Source: CAZBEJ01 sp964521305 (GTDB taxonomy: Bacteria; Patescibacteriota; Microgenomatia; UBA1406; GWC2-37-13). From it: a stretch of DNA of 34,109 nucleotides. Position numbers and translations under genes: made by a program. Each line of letters opens with the position of its first letter. The first letter of the stretch is position 1. This document shows positions 23,094 through 31,322 of the stretch, one piece after another. The stretch is from the NCBI GenBank assembly GCA_964521305.1, contig CAZFQZ010000011.1, positions 1 through 34,109 of the forward strand, written 5' to 3'. The notes under the pieces were generated by a model. That model searched no databases, was not told where the DNA came from, and saw only the letters and a list, made by a program, of their open reading frames with translations.

Positions 23094-24599
23094 ATGAAAC
23101 AACAAGTGCTTCTCATCATCTGTGACGGATGGGGATATCGAAAGGGAAAAAAATATAACGCGATCGCCCAGGCGCGTACACCGAACTTCGATATGCTGTG
23201 GAATAAGTATCCTCATGCAATCATTGAAACTTCAGGAGAAGCTATCGGATTGCCCAAAGGTCAGATTGGCACATCCGAGGCAAACCACCTTATTATCGGC
23301 AGCGGCAGAATCCTGTACCAGAATCTTTTGCGTATTAACCACGCGATCGAAAATAAAACGTTCTTCGGAAATAAAGCGATTCTGGAGGCATTTGAACATG
23401 TGAAAAGATATAACAGCGTCCTCCACATCAAAGGCTTGGTGAGTCCGGGCGGCGTTCATGGACACGTAAACCATATCAAGGCGCTTATCCTGTCTGCAAA
23501 AGACCACGGTGTCAGAAAAATTATGCTCCACCTGTTTACCGACGGCAGAGATGTGGCGCCGAGAAGCGCAAAAACACATCTTCAAGATCTGCAGGATTTC
23601 CTTAAAACAATCGGTGTTGGTACAATCGCCAGTATAGGCGGACGCTATTGGGGTATGGACCGCGACAATAATGCAGACCGCATCGAGAAACATTTCCGCG
23701 TCATGGTCGTCGGCGAAGGGCCGGTATTCAAAACACCTCTTGAGGTAATAGAAAATTCCTATAGGAATAACATCTCTGACGAGTTTATCGAACCGGCTAT
23801 CATTGCGCCAAGACCGGATGAAATCGGCTGTGTCCAACCCAATGACGCGGTCATATTTTCCAATTTCAGGGCCGACAGGACACGGCAACTGACACGAAGA
23901 TTCCTGAAGGAAAATATCAAAAATCTGAAATATGTCGCCATGACTAAATATGCCGATGACATCGACGTGCGAGTTGCATTCCCGCCGGAATCTATCTCCA
24001 ATACGCTTTCAGAGATTTTAAGCAAAAATAAATTAAAGCAGCTGCGTATCACCGAAACCGACAAATTCACTCATCTCACCTTTTTTTTCAACGCGCAGCG
24101 GTATGAACCGGAGCCGTTGGAGGACCGCATCATGATACCGACCAATAAAGGTGTGAAAACCCACGACATGAAGCCGGAAATGAAAGCTATGGAAATTGCC
24201 CGCGCAACAGTCAAAGCGATAAAAACCGGATCACACGACTTCATAGCCATTAACCTGGTCAATGCCGATATGGTCGGCCATTCGGGAAACTTCGAAGCAA
24301 CGATAACGGCGGTGGAAACTCTTGACAAGGCATTCGGACTGATTTACGGTGCTGCAAAAAAATACGGAACAACAGTGCTCTTGACCGCCGATCACGGCAA
24401 TGCCGAAGAAATGTATGACGAAAAACATCAACATCCCATCACCGCTCATACCTTAAATCCCGTTCCATTAATATTATTTTCGAACAAATACAAAAAGGCC
24501 ACGCACAAAAAAGGATTGCTCTCGGATATCGCGCCTACGATTCTTACGATTTTCGGACTCCCGATTCCCAAGGAAATGACCGGAAAATCGTTTATTTAA
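23094..24599 (+). CDS. gpmI: 2,3-bisphosphoglycerate-independent phosphoglycerate mutase
   Basis: A 501-residue metal-dependent enzyme interconverting 3- and 2-phosphoglycerate, upstream of enolase in glycolysis. It has the first metal site LLIICDGWGYR, the nucleophile serine in GTSEANHLIIGSGR (normally GNSEVGH), FTDGRDVAPRSA, GGRYWGMDRDNNADR, FSNFRADRTRQL, the metal residues in VNADMVGHSGN and LLTADHGNAEEM, and a final His in HPITAHTLNPVP. Length is normal. The 100-base gap from enolase holds a TACAAT (22995-23000) but no other feature that I can support. Confidence 0.94.
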   Translation: MKQQVLLIICDGWGYRKGKKYNAIAQARTPNFDMLWNKYPHAIIETSGEAIGLPKGQIGTSEANHLIIGSGRILYQNLLRINHAIENKTFFGNKAILEAFEHVKRYNSVLHIKGLVSPGGVHGHVNHIKALILSAKDHGVRKIMLHLFTDGRDVAPRSAKTHLQDLQDFLKTIGVGTIASIGGRYWGMDRDNNADRIEKHFRVMVVGEGPVFKTPLEVIENSYRNNISDEFIEPAIIAPRPDEIGCVQPNDAVIFSNFRADRTRQLTRRFLKENIKNLKYVAMTKYADDIDVRVAFPPESISNTLSEILSKNKLKQLRITETDKFTHLTFFFNAQRYEPEPLEDRIMIPTNKGVKTHDMKPEMKAMEIARATVKAIKTGSHDFIAINLVNADMVGHSGNFEATITAVETLDKAFGLIYGAAKKYGTTVLLTADHGNAEEMYDEKHQHPITAHTLNPVPLILFSNKYKKATHKKGLLSDIAPTILTIFGLPIPKEMTGKSFI

Positions 24600-24613
24600 G
24601 AACGGGATTTTAG

Positions 24614-24619
24614 TATAAT
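24614..24619 (+). promoter_or_regulatory. -10 box upstream of cysS
   Basis: TATAAT at 24614-24619 lies just after the gpmI stop and predicts a cysS leader of about 44 bases, ending in the pyrimidine-rich CTATTATTTTCTATTTTT before the ATG. No Shine-Dalgarno is visible. Confidence 0.4.
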
Positions 24620-24669
24620 TTATCCAACTAAAAAATAGGTATCAACAGAATCTATTATTTTCTATTTTT

Positions 24670-26076
24670 ATGCAACTCTACAACACCTTATCCCGTAAAA
24701 TCGAAGAATTCCACCCCTTGAATCCGCCAAACGTCACCTTATACACGTGCGGACCGACCGTGTACGACTATACGCACATAGGCCACATGCGCACCTACAC
24801 GAACAATGACATTTTAAAACGGACATTGACATATTTCGGCTATAAAGTCAAACACGTCATGAATGTAACCGACGTCGGACACCTATCCGGAGACGACGAT
24901 ACCGGCGAGGACAAGATGGAAAAAGGCGCCAGAAAATACGGAAAGACCGTTTGGGACCTCGCAAGATTCTATACCGACTTTTTCTTCAAAACAACCGATG
25001 CATTAAACATCATCCTGCCGGACGTTGTCTGCAAAGCGACCGACCACATCCAGGCAATGATCGATCTCATAAAACGCCTTCAGCAAAACGGGTATGTATA
25101 CGAAACAAAAGAAGGATTATATTTCGATACGTCGAAATTCGATGGTTACGGCAAACTTTCCGGCCAGAAAAAAGAAGACAAAATCCAGAAAGCGAGGGAA
25201 GAGGTCTACGTCGATCCTGAAAAAAAACATCCTGCCGATTTTGCGCTGTGGCTTAAACGGGTCGCACGGTTCAGCAATCATATCATGCACTGGGATTCGC
25301 CGTGGGGAGACGGATTTCCCGGCTGGCACATCGAATGCTCGGCAATGAGCATGGAATATCTGGGAGATACCATCGATATCCATGCCGGCGGCATCGATCA
25401 TATCCCTGTCCATCACGAAAACGAGATTGCGCAATCCGAAGGAGCGACGGCCAAACAATTCGTGAAATACTGGTTCCACAATAACTTCATTACGGTGGAC
25501 AACCGGAAAATGAGCAAATCCCTGAATAACTTCTTTACGATAGATGATCTGCAGGAACACCGGATAGAACCATTGAGCTTGCGGTTGCTGTTTCTCCAAT
25601 CCCATTACCGACAAACGCTGAACTTCACGTGGGTTTCTGTACGGGGAGCTCAGGAAGCTTACAAAAAATTGAAGAAGTATGCTGAACTGCTAAGGAAACA
25701 GAGGGATCGGACCATCCTGTCCGAAGAAAAATTAAGACAGCTTGATCAATACCGCAACCGATTTTCCGAAGCGATAGCGAATGATCTGCAGACACCGCAG
25801 GCTATGGCAGTCGTATGGGAAATGCTCAAATCCACTATTCCTTCTCCGGATAAATTGGACCTGTTATTCCAGTTTGACCAAGTTCTGGGTCTGAAATTGA
25901 GCGAAACAACCGAAGAAAGAATTCCTGATCAAATCATTGAGCTTGAAGAAGAAAGATTAAAAGCGAGAAAAACAGGGGATTTTAATAAAGCTGATGCAAT
26001 TCGAGTCCAGATCGAATCTAAAGGCTTTGGTACAGTCGACACTAAAGATGGATATTTGGTAAAGAAAATAAAATAA
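24670..26076 (+). CDS. cysS: Cysteinyl-tRNA synthetase
   Basis: The 468-residue class I synthetase charges tRNA-Cys. The zinc cysteine and HIGH motif are in LYTCGPTVYDYTHIGHMRTY; the other zinc ligands lie in FPGWHIECSAMS and IDHIPVHHENEIAQSEG. The KMSKS loop is RKMSKSLNNFFTI. A helical anticodon-stem domain follows, and the end (LKARKTGDFNKADAIRVQIESKGFGTVDTKDGY) is the usual C-terminal small domain. Length is standard. Confidence 0.96.
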   Translation: MQLYNTLSRKIEEFHPLNPPNVTLYTCGPTVYDYTHIGHMRTYTNNDILKRTLTYFGYKVKHVMNVTDVGHLSGDDDTGEDKMEKGARKYGKTVWDLARFYTDFFFKTTDALNIILPDVVCKATDHIQAMIDLIKRLQQNGYVYETKEGLYFDTSKFDGYGKLSGQKKEDKIQKAREEVYVDPEKKHPADFALWLKRVARFSNHIMHWDSPWGDGFPGWHIECSAMSMEYLGDTIDIHAGGIDHIPVHHENEIAQSEGATAKQFVKYWFHNNFITVDNRKMSKSLNNFFTIDDLQEHRIEPLSLRLLFLQSHYRQTLNFTWVSVRGAQEAYKKLKKYAELLRKQRDRTILSEEKLRQLDQYRNRFSEAIANDLQTPQAMAVVWEMLKSTIPSPDKLDLLFQFDQVLGLKLSETTEERIPDQIIELEEERLKARKTGDFNKADAIRVQIESKGFGTVDTKDGYLVKKIK

Positions 26077-26095
26077 TTTATTATTTGATATCCTT

Positions 26096-27379
26096 ATGTA
26101 TCATCCCTCTCCACTGAAACAATTTTTCCATTCAACCAGGCAAGCGTTGGCTCAGAAATGGCTCGCTTCCCAATCTGCGCTTCAGATAGCCCTGACTGGC
26201 AGTCATGGAAAAACAAATACAAGAAATGTTTTATCTGAAATACTGTCGGCATTCGGTTCGACGGTTGCGACCGATCTCAATCTGGACACCGTCTATAATG
26301 TACCCATCACCGCGCTAAAGGTTTTGCCTACGACACAATACGCCATATTCGAACTTGGTGTCGATCATCCCCGGGAAATGGATTCATATTTGGAGATAGT
26401 AAAACCAATAATCGGGATCATAACGGGTATAGCACCTGTGCACACTGATAAGGGGCATCTCGGCTCTCTCGATAACGTAATCAGGGAAAAACGGAAACTG
26501 ATCGAAGCTCTTCCGTCAAAAGGTTATTCTATCCTAAACTACGATGATGAGAATATCCGTCTTATGGCTTCCCGCACCAAAGCGCATGTCATCTGGTACG
26601 GCACTGACAGGAAACACTGTGATGTCTATGTCGATCCAAAAATCATAGCAATCTCCTTGAAGGGAACTTCGTGTACGGTAAAGATCAACAATGATCAGAA
26701 ATATCATTTTGTAGTCCACACCGGCCTCATAGGCAAACATCACATTTACACCATAATGGCCGCTTATGCAACGATGGTCGCCATAAACAAATTGACCGAC
26801 TATACCATTTCTCTCTACAAAGTTACCGAACTCATGAAATACATCAAACCTCTTCAGGGCCGCATGAGCTTAGAATCAGGACCTATGAAAACGATTATCC
26901 TCAACGACTCCCTTCGTGCCAATCCGGCTTCCACAAGAGCAGGACTTGAAACGCTTTCTGAACTGCAGCATGCAACGGGCAGGAAAATAGCTGTTCTGGC
27001 CGAAATGGGAGAACTCGAACATCCCGAGGCCGAACACGGGAAAATAGGTGAGGTTATAGGAAAATTAAAACCCGATTTTTTTATCGGTATCGGCCCTTTG
27101 CAGAAAATAGCCGTTGATATCTCCCTAAAAACCGGCATGAAAGAAGGAAATGCCGTATGGGTTAAGGATGTGCATGAAGCCGCTGAAGTACTGAGGCAAT
27201 TGATCAGAAGAAACGACCTCATCTATCTGAAAGGTTCATTGCTCCGGCACGTCGAACGCGTACTTCTTATCCTGGAAAACAGGAAGGTCGGTTGCACGGT
27301 GACCGTCTGCCCCTTCTATCATCATTGCCTCAAATGCAGTTACCTGCGGACCGGATATCGGAACGAAGATACACCTTGA
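26096..27379 (+). CDS. MurF-like Mur ligase with C-terminal cysteine cluster
   Basis: A 427-residue Mur ligase. The central ATP-binding domain starts almost at the N-terminus (ALTGSHGKTNTRNVLSEIL near residue 35), so the UDP-substrate-binding domain of about 80-100 residues found in MurF is missing. It continues with FELGVDHPREMD, a GIAPVHTDKGHLGSLDNVIREKRKLIEAL block, and the C-terminal ligase domain with IILNDSLRANPASTRAGLETL and VLAEMGELEHPEAEHGKIGEV. The last 30 residues add C-x4-C-x5-C-x2-C (GCTVTVCPFYHHCLKC), a possible metal site. It could ligate an amino acid or peptide to a cell-wall-like acceptor. The trp promoter overlaps its stop codon. Confidence 0.75.
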   Translation: MYHPSPLKQFFHSTRQALAQKWLASQSALQIALTGSHGKTNTRNVLSEILSAFGSTVATDLNLDTVYNVPITALKVLPTTQYAIFELGVDHPREMDSYLEIVKPIIGIITGIAPVHTDKGHLGSLDNVIREKRKLIEALPSKGYSILNYDDENIRLMASRTKAHVIWYGTDRKHCDVYVDPKIIAISLKGTSCTVKINNDQKYHFVVHTGLIGKHHIYTIMAAYATMVAINKLTDYTISLYKVTELMKYIKPLQGRMSLESGPMKTIILNDSLRANPASTRAGLETLSELQHATGRKIAVLAEMGELEHPEAEHGKIGEVIGKLKPDFFIGIGPLQKIAVDISLKTGMKEGNAVWVKDVHEAAEVLRQLIRRNDLIYLKGSLLRHVERVLLILENRKVGCTVTVCPFYHHCLKCSYLRTGYRNEDTP

Positions 27380-27403
27380 CATACGCGCTTCCTTTGCTAT
27401 AAT
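27376..27403 (+). promoter_or_regulatory. Consensus promoter of the trp operon
   Basis: Perfect TTGACA (27376-27381) and perfect TATAAT (27398-27403), 16 bp apart; the -35 overlaps the stop of the MurF-like gene. Transcription should begin near 27410. The 10-bp palindrome ATACTAGTAT (27410-27419) lies at the predicted start site and contains CTAG, the core of the E. coli trp operator half-site; that resemblance may be chance. Confidence 0.75.
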
Positions 27404-27417
27404 ACTATTATACTAGT

Positions 27418-27480
27418 ATGCGAGTATATATAATCGAGTCACATCCATCCGAATGGCAAACCCTCCATATGGAGGGTTAA
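27418..27480 (+). CDS. Putative trp leader peptide with one Trp codon
   Basis: A 20-codon frame begins about eight bases after the predicted transcription start, in line with this genome's leaderless habit. It ends ESHPSEWQTLHMEG then TAA. The single TGG codon (27454-27456) is three bases before the first pairing segment, and the stop codon (27478-27480) sits at the end of the second segment. The stop overlaps an ATG (TAATG) of another 16-codon frame (27480-27530) that ends four bases before trpE. Function is inferred from position, since no family defines such peptides. Confidence 0.5.
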   Translation: MRVYIIESHPSEWQTLHMEG

Positions 27481-27523
27481 TGCATTTGTATAAATTACAA
27501 AATAAACCCTCCGAAAGGAGGGT
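27459..27523 (+). promoter_or_regulatory. Candidate translational attenuator of trpE (two alternative hairpins)
   Basis: Segment 1 AACCCTCC (27459-27466) pairs with segment 2 GGAGGGTT (27471-27478) around an ATAT loop. Segment 3 ACCCTCC (27506-27512) pairs with segment 4 GGAGGGT (27517-27523) around a GAAA tetraloop. Segment 2 can instead pair over 8 bp with AACCCTCC at 27505-27512. Segment 4 contains the only Shine-Dalgarno for trpE (AGGAGG 27516-27521, 13 bases before the ATG, slightly long). No U-run follows either hairpin, so control would be at ribosome binding. Confidence 0.6.
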
Positions 27524-27534
27524 ACATTAATATA

Positions 27535-28887
27535 ATGATCAATTTACCAAAAATCAGGATTTCCCAAAAACCGGCATACGTCAAGTTCGGAGACGACATT
27601 GATTTTTACAACCTTTTCAAAAAAATAGAAAGCCATTCGGAAAACTGTTTCATTCTAGAGTCGCTTGGCGAGGACGGCAATTTCTCGAGATATTCCATAC
27701 TGGGATTCGACCCCATCCACATCATTAGAGCACGGGGAAACGATTTCTTCTTCGACAGGGAAATATATAATGTCCCAAATCCGTATTTTTGCCTGCGGGA
27801 AATCATGCCGCCCCAGATTATTTCCCGGAATTATGCCGGGGGGCTCATCGGATATCTGAGTTATGAGGCAACCAATTATTTCGAACCCGCAGTCAATCTG
27901 AAAATCCATGAAAAATTCGATCAATTCATGTTCGGCGTGTATACCGACGGCCTTGTCCATGACAAGCTGACTAATGAAACGTTTTATTTCTACTACGACC
28001 TGGACAGGAGTGAACAGTTACGGTATATGCACTCATCCAAAAAAAAGAGACAGAAAGAGCTGACCGTTGCCTTCGTCAGGGATGGTCTTACGAAACAGGA
28101 GCACCACAATATGGTAGATGGCGTGTTGGAACAAATCAAAATCGGTAATACATTCCAATGTGAAGTTGGATTCAAGAGCGAATACCGCATTTCCGGCAAT
28201 ACCATGGAAGTCTATGAACGGCTCCGGAGCATCAATCCGTCACCATTCATGTACTATATCAAGTTCGACAGGAAAAAAATCATCGGTGCGAGCCCCGAGC
28301 TGTTGTTCTCCCTGAGAGACGGCGAAATGATCACCAGGCCTTTGGCCGGCACCATCAAGCGGGGAAAAAATACCGAAGAAGACCTGCGGCTTGCGCGGTT
28401 GCTGCTCAACGATCCCAAAGAAAAAGCCGAGCACACTATGCTGGTCGATTTGCACAGGAATGATATGGGAAAAATCGCAGAGTTCGGTACCGTAAAAGTG
28501 AGGGATTTTATGAATATCAAAAAATTCAGCTACGTTCAGCATATCTCAAGCGAAGTTGCCGGTATCATGAAAACCTGTGAAGACATGTTTTCCGGTCTTT
28601 CCAGCAATTTTCCCATGGGAACGGTTTGCGGAACGCCGAAAGTCGAAACCATGAAAATAATCGACCGGAACGAGCCCGAGGCCCGAGGCCCCTACGGCGG
28701 CGGCGTTGGGCATTTCTCTTTTAACGGCAACTGTACGTTCGCGCTTGCACTCCGTTCGCTTTTTGTCAGCGATACCTATGCCTATACGCAGACCAGCGGC
28801 GGCATCGTGTACGATTCGGAACCGGAAAAAGAATATGACGAAATTCAGAGGAAATTAGAACCGATGAGAAAGGCATTAAGTATATGA
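27535..28887 (+). CDS. trpE: Anthranilate synthase component I
   Basis: The 450-residue aminating subunit makes anthranilate from chorismate with ammonia from TrpG. Conserved elements: the N-terminal LES motif of the Trp feedback site (CFILESLGEDGNFSRYS), IIGASPELLFSLRDGEMITRPLAGTIKRG, EHTMLVDLHRNDMG, YVQHISSEVAG, FPMGTVCGTPKVETM, RGPYGGGVG and SGGIVYDSEPEKEYDE. The LES motif suggests product inhibition by tryptophan is kept. It is the first gene of the operon, coupled to trpG by ATGA. Aminodeoxychorismate synthase is an alternative for the family, but the operon context supports TrpE. Confidence 0.95.
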   Translation: MINLPKIRISQKPAYVKFGDDIDFYNLFKKIESHSENCFILESLGEDGNFSRYSILGFDPIHIIRARGNDFFFDREIYNVPNPYFCLREIMPPQIISRNYAGGLIGYLSYEATNYFEPAVNLKIHEKFDQFMFGVYTDGLVHDKLTNETFYFYYDLDRSEQLRYMHSSKKKRQKELTVAFVRDGLTKQEHHNMVDGVLEQIKIGNTFQCEVGFKSEYRISGNTMEVYERLRSINPSPFMYYIKFDRKKIIGASPELLFSLRDGEMITRPLAGTIKRGKNTEEDLRLARLLLNDPKEKAEHTMLVDLHRNDMGKIAEFGTVKVRDFMNIKKFSYVQHISSEVAGIMKTCEDMFSGLSSNFPMGTVCGTPKVETMKIIDRNEPEARGPYGGGVGHFSFNGNCTFALALRSLFVSDTYAYTQTSGGIVYDSEPEKEYDEIQRKLEPMRKALSI

Positions 28888-29480
28888 AAATCCTGATTAT
28901 CGACAATTACGACTCCTTTACGTTCAATCTCTACCAATGTGTCGGTGAAATGCTTAAAAAAAAACGTGTGGATTTTTGCGTCGACGTCATAAGGAATGAT
29001 GCGATCACGCTCGGAAAAATCAAAGAAAAAAAATACAAAAAAATCATCATCTCGCCGGGTCCGGGAAATCCGAGTGACTCGGCGTATTTCGGCGTATGTG
29101 CAGATGTGTTGACCAGGCTCGGAAAAACTACGCCTATCCTTGGCGTTTGTCTGGGAATGCAGGGTATGGCTTACTGTTTTGGCGGCAACGTCGTCAGAGC
29201 AAAAAAACCCATGCACGGAAAAACGAGTATCATCCGGCATGACGGAAAAGGAATTTTCAAGGGACTGCCTCAGGACATTGAAGTAATGCGTTATCACTCT
29301 TTAATCGCAGACAGGGAATCGCTCCCGGATTGTCTGAAAATAACCGCAGTTGCAAGAGATACTCGGGAAATCATGGGATTACGGCATACCAAATACCCGA
29401 TTGAAGGCATGCAGTTTCACCCTGAATCGTTCGCGACCGAAGCAGGCATGTTGATATTAGAAAATTTTATTAATTCGTAA
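28884..29480 (+). CDS. trpG: Anthranilate synthase glutamine amidotransferase component
   Basis: A 198-residue class I glutamine amidotransferase supplying ammonia to TrpE. It starts with IIDNYDSFTFNLYQ, has the oxyanion region IISPGPGNPSD, the nucleophile cysteine in GVCLGMQGMAY, RYHSLIADRESLP, and the catalytic His-Glu in GMQFHPESFATE. It is a separate gene (not fused to trpE or trpD) overlapping trpE by four bases. Confidence 0.95.
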   Translation: MKILIIDNYDSFTFNLYQCVGEMLKKKRVDFCVDVIRNDAITLGKIKEKKYKKIIISPGPGNPSDSAYFGVCADVLTRLGKTTPILGVCLGMQGMAYCFGGNVVRAKKPMHGKTSIIRHDGKGIFKGLPQDIEVMRYHSLIADRESLPDCLKITAVARDTREIMGLRHTKYPIEGMQFHPESFATEAGMLILENFINS

Positions 29481-29509
29481 TGTAGCAGAATCCGCTCAAG
29501 AAAAAAACA

Positions 29510-30517
29510 ATGGACATAATCCATATTCTCAACAAACTAATCGAACGCAAAAACCTGACGGAAAAGGAATCAGGAGCATTCCTTGAAGAAATCATGAACG
29601 GAAACGTTCCTCAAACACGGATCGCGGCTGCTTTAATCGCCTTAAGAATGAAGGGGGAAACTACCGACGAGATAGCCGGATTCGTAAAAACCATGAGAAA
29701 ACACATGACCCGGATCCATATCAGAGAAACGGTTGACGTTTGCGGTACCGGCGGCGACAACGCCAATGCGTTCAATATATCAACCGCTGTTGCTTTTGTC
29801 ATTGCCGGAGCAGGTGTGAAAATTGCAAAACATGGAAATCGTGCCGCAAGCAGCAAATGCGGAAGCGCGGACGTGCTTGAAGCATTGGGAATAAAAATAG
29901 ACCTTCCTCCTGAAAAATCCCAGAAATTGCTTAAGCAAACCGGCTTCGCATTTTTATTCGCGCCGTTATATCATTCTTCGATGAAATCTGTCGGAGTGGT
30001 AAGGAAAGAGTTAAAAACCAGAACTATTTTCAATCTCCTAGGCCCGTTCACCAATCCGGCAGGTTCGGTCAACCAACTGCTTGGCGTACCAAATGCCAAT
30101 ATTGCAAAAAAACTTTCCCGATTGGCCATCAAGCTGAACTACAAACATCTTATGATCGTATCAAGCGAAGATAATATGGATGAAATCAGCATTTCCGCAC
30201 CGACGCATATATATGAGATAAAAGGCAGATCTATCAAACACAAAATCATCAACCCGGAAATGTTCGGTATAAAAAAGGCAGATAGGAATGAGCTTGTTGG
30301 CGGAGATGCAAGAACAAACGCTCAAATTTTGCAAGATATTCTTGACGGTAAAAAAGGATCGAAGCGAAATATTGTGATATTAAATGCAGGAGCTGCCCTC
30401 TATATTGCAGGCAAAACAAAAACAATAGAACAGGGAATCGAAATGGCAGAAAAATCAATCGATACCGGAAAAGGAAAGGAGGTATTGTACCATGTCATCG
30501 AACAATCCAACGATTAA
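29510..30517 (+). CDS. trpD: Anthranilate phosphoribosyltransferase
   Basis: The 335-residue enzyme joins PRPP (made by Prs, also in this window) to anthranilate. The PRPP-binding signature VDVCGTGGDNANAFNIST is followed by KIAKHGNRAASSKCGSADVLEALG, FLFAPLYHSSMKSVGVVRKEL, RTIFNLLGPFTNPA and the metal-binding SSEDNMDEIS. There is a 29-base gap after trpG without a clear Shine-Dalgarno. Its last 26 bases overlap trpC and contain the trpC ribosome binding site. Confidence 0.95.
   Translation: MDIIHILNKLIERKNLTEKESGAFLEEIMNGNVPQTRIAAALIALRMKGETTDEIAGFVKTMRKHMTRIHIRETVDVCGTGGDNANAFNISTAVAFVIAGAGVKIAKHGNRAASSKCGSADVLEALGIKIDLPPEKSQKLLKQTGFAFLFAPLYHSSMKSVGVVRKELKTRTIFNLLGPFTNPAGSVNQLLGVPNANIAKKLSRLAIKLNYKHLMIVSSEDNMDEISISAPTHIYEIKGRSIKHKIINPEMFGIKKADRNELVGGDARTNAQILQDILDGKKGSKRNIVILNAGAALYIAGKTKTIEQGIEMAEKSIDTGKGKEVLYHVIEQSND
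30475..30482 (+). promoter_or_regulatory. Strong ribosome binding site of trpC inside trpD
   Basis: AAAGGAGG lies nine bases before ATG 30492 and inside the trpD reading frame. It is one of the few full Shine-Dalgarno sequences in the window and fixes the trpC start. Confidence 0.75.
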
Positions 30518-31322
30518 CGGAACCATAAGAACCAATACCATTCTTGACGAGTTTTTTTATCGGAATTATGAATCGTTGCAATCCTCAAAGAAAAAATTGT
30601 CGCTTTCCGGCATACGGAAATTAGCGGAAGGAAAAAAATTAAGTGGAAATAATTTATATGGGAGCTTGAGCAGAAAAAAATCTTTCGGGAAACTAGGTCT
30701 TATTGCTGAAATAAAAAAAAGTTCTCCCTCAATGGGCATAATCAATTCTGGCACCGACGTAAGAAACCAGGCAAAACTTTACGCGGAAAATGGCGTGGAC
30801 TCAATCTCCGTTCTTACGCAATCTCATCTATTTGGCGGCTCATTGGCAGATTTAGGAATAATTGCCGAAGAGGTTTCATTGCCTATTCTGAGAAAAGATT
30901 TCATTTTCGATCCTTATCAAATTTACGAATCGAAACTCAACGGCGCAAGCGCACTATTGCTGATTGTAATGGCACTCGAAAAATCGCTTATTCGGGAACT
31001 GATCGAAGTTTCACATTCGATCGGACTGGATGTCCTGACCGAAGTCCACGATGAATCCGAACTCAAGACTGCACTGGACTGCCATGCAAATATCATAGGC
31101 GTCAATAGCCGGGATCTACGGACGATGACTGTTGATCCTAAAACCGCGGACCGATTACTACCGCTTATTCCAAGGAATAACATACGCATTGCCGAATCGG
31201 GCATCTCAAAAATCGCCGACGTACGAATAGTCAAAAATGCCGGGGCAGATGTGATCTTGGTGGGAACGGCAATCATGTCGAGCAAGAAACCAGGATTAAA
31301 AATTAAGGAATTATTGCAATGA
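30492..31322 (+). CDS. trpC: Indole-3-glycerol phosphate synthase
   Basis: A 276-residue (beta/alpha)8 enzyme closing the indole ring. Signatures: LIAEIKKSSPSMGII (substrate lysine and SPS), VDSISVLTQSHLFGGSLADL, ILRKDFIFDPYQIYESKLNGASALLLIV, DVLTEVHDESEL, IIGVNSRDLRTM, and the phosphate-binding IAESGIS and VGTAIM. It is separate from trpF (the two are fused in E. coli) but overlaps it by ATGA. Confidence 0.95.
   Translation: MSSNNPTINGTIRTNTILDEFFYRNYESLQSSKKKLSLSGIRKLAEGKKLSGNNLYGSLSRKKSFGKLGLIAEIKKSSPSMGIINSGTDVRNQAKLYAENGVDSISVLTQSHLFGGSLADLGIIAEEVSLPILRKDFIFDPYQIYESKLNGASALLLIVMALEKSLIRELIEVSHSIGLDVLTEVHDESELKTALDCHANIIGVNSRDLRTMTVDPKTADRLLPLIPRNNIRIAESGISKIADVRIVKNAGADVILVGTAIMSSKKPGLKIKELLQ

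Noticed and set aside
23232..23888. Minus-strand frame of about 218 codons inside gpmI
   Set aside because: The plus strand encodes conserved phosphoglycerate mutase motifs throughout this stretch.
27506..27530. Reading the second trp-leader hairpin as an intrinsic terminator
   Set aside because: It is followed by TACATTAATATAATG, not a T-run, and it contains the trpE Shine-Dalgarno.
27404..27534. T-box riboswitch in the trp leader
   Set aside because: No T-box sequence, specifier stem or antiterminator bulge could be found in this short leader.
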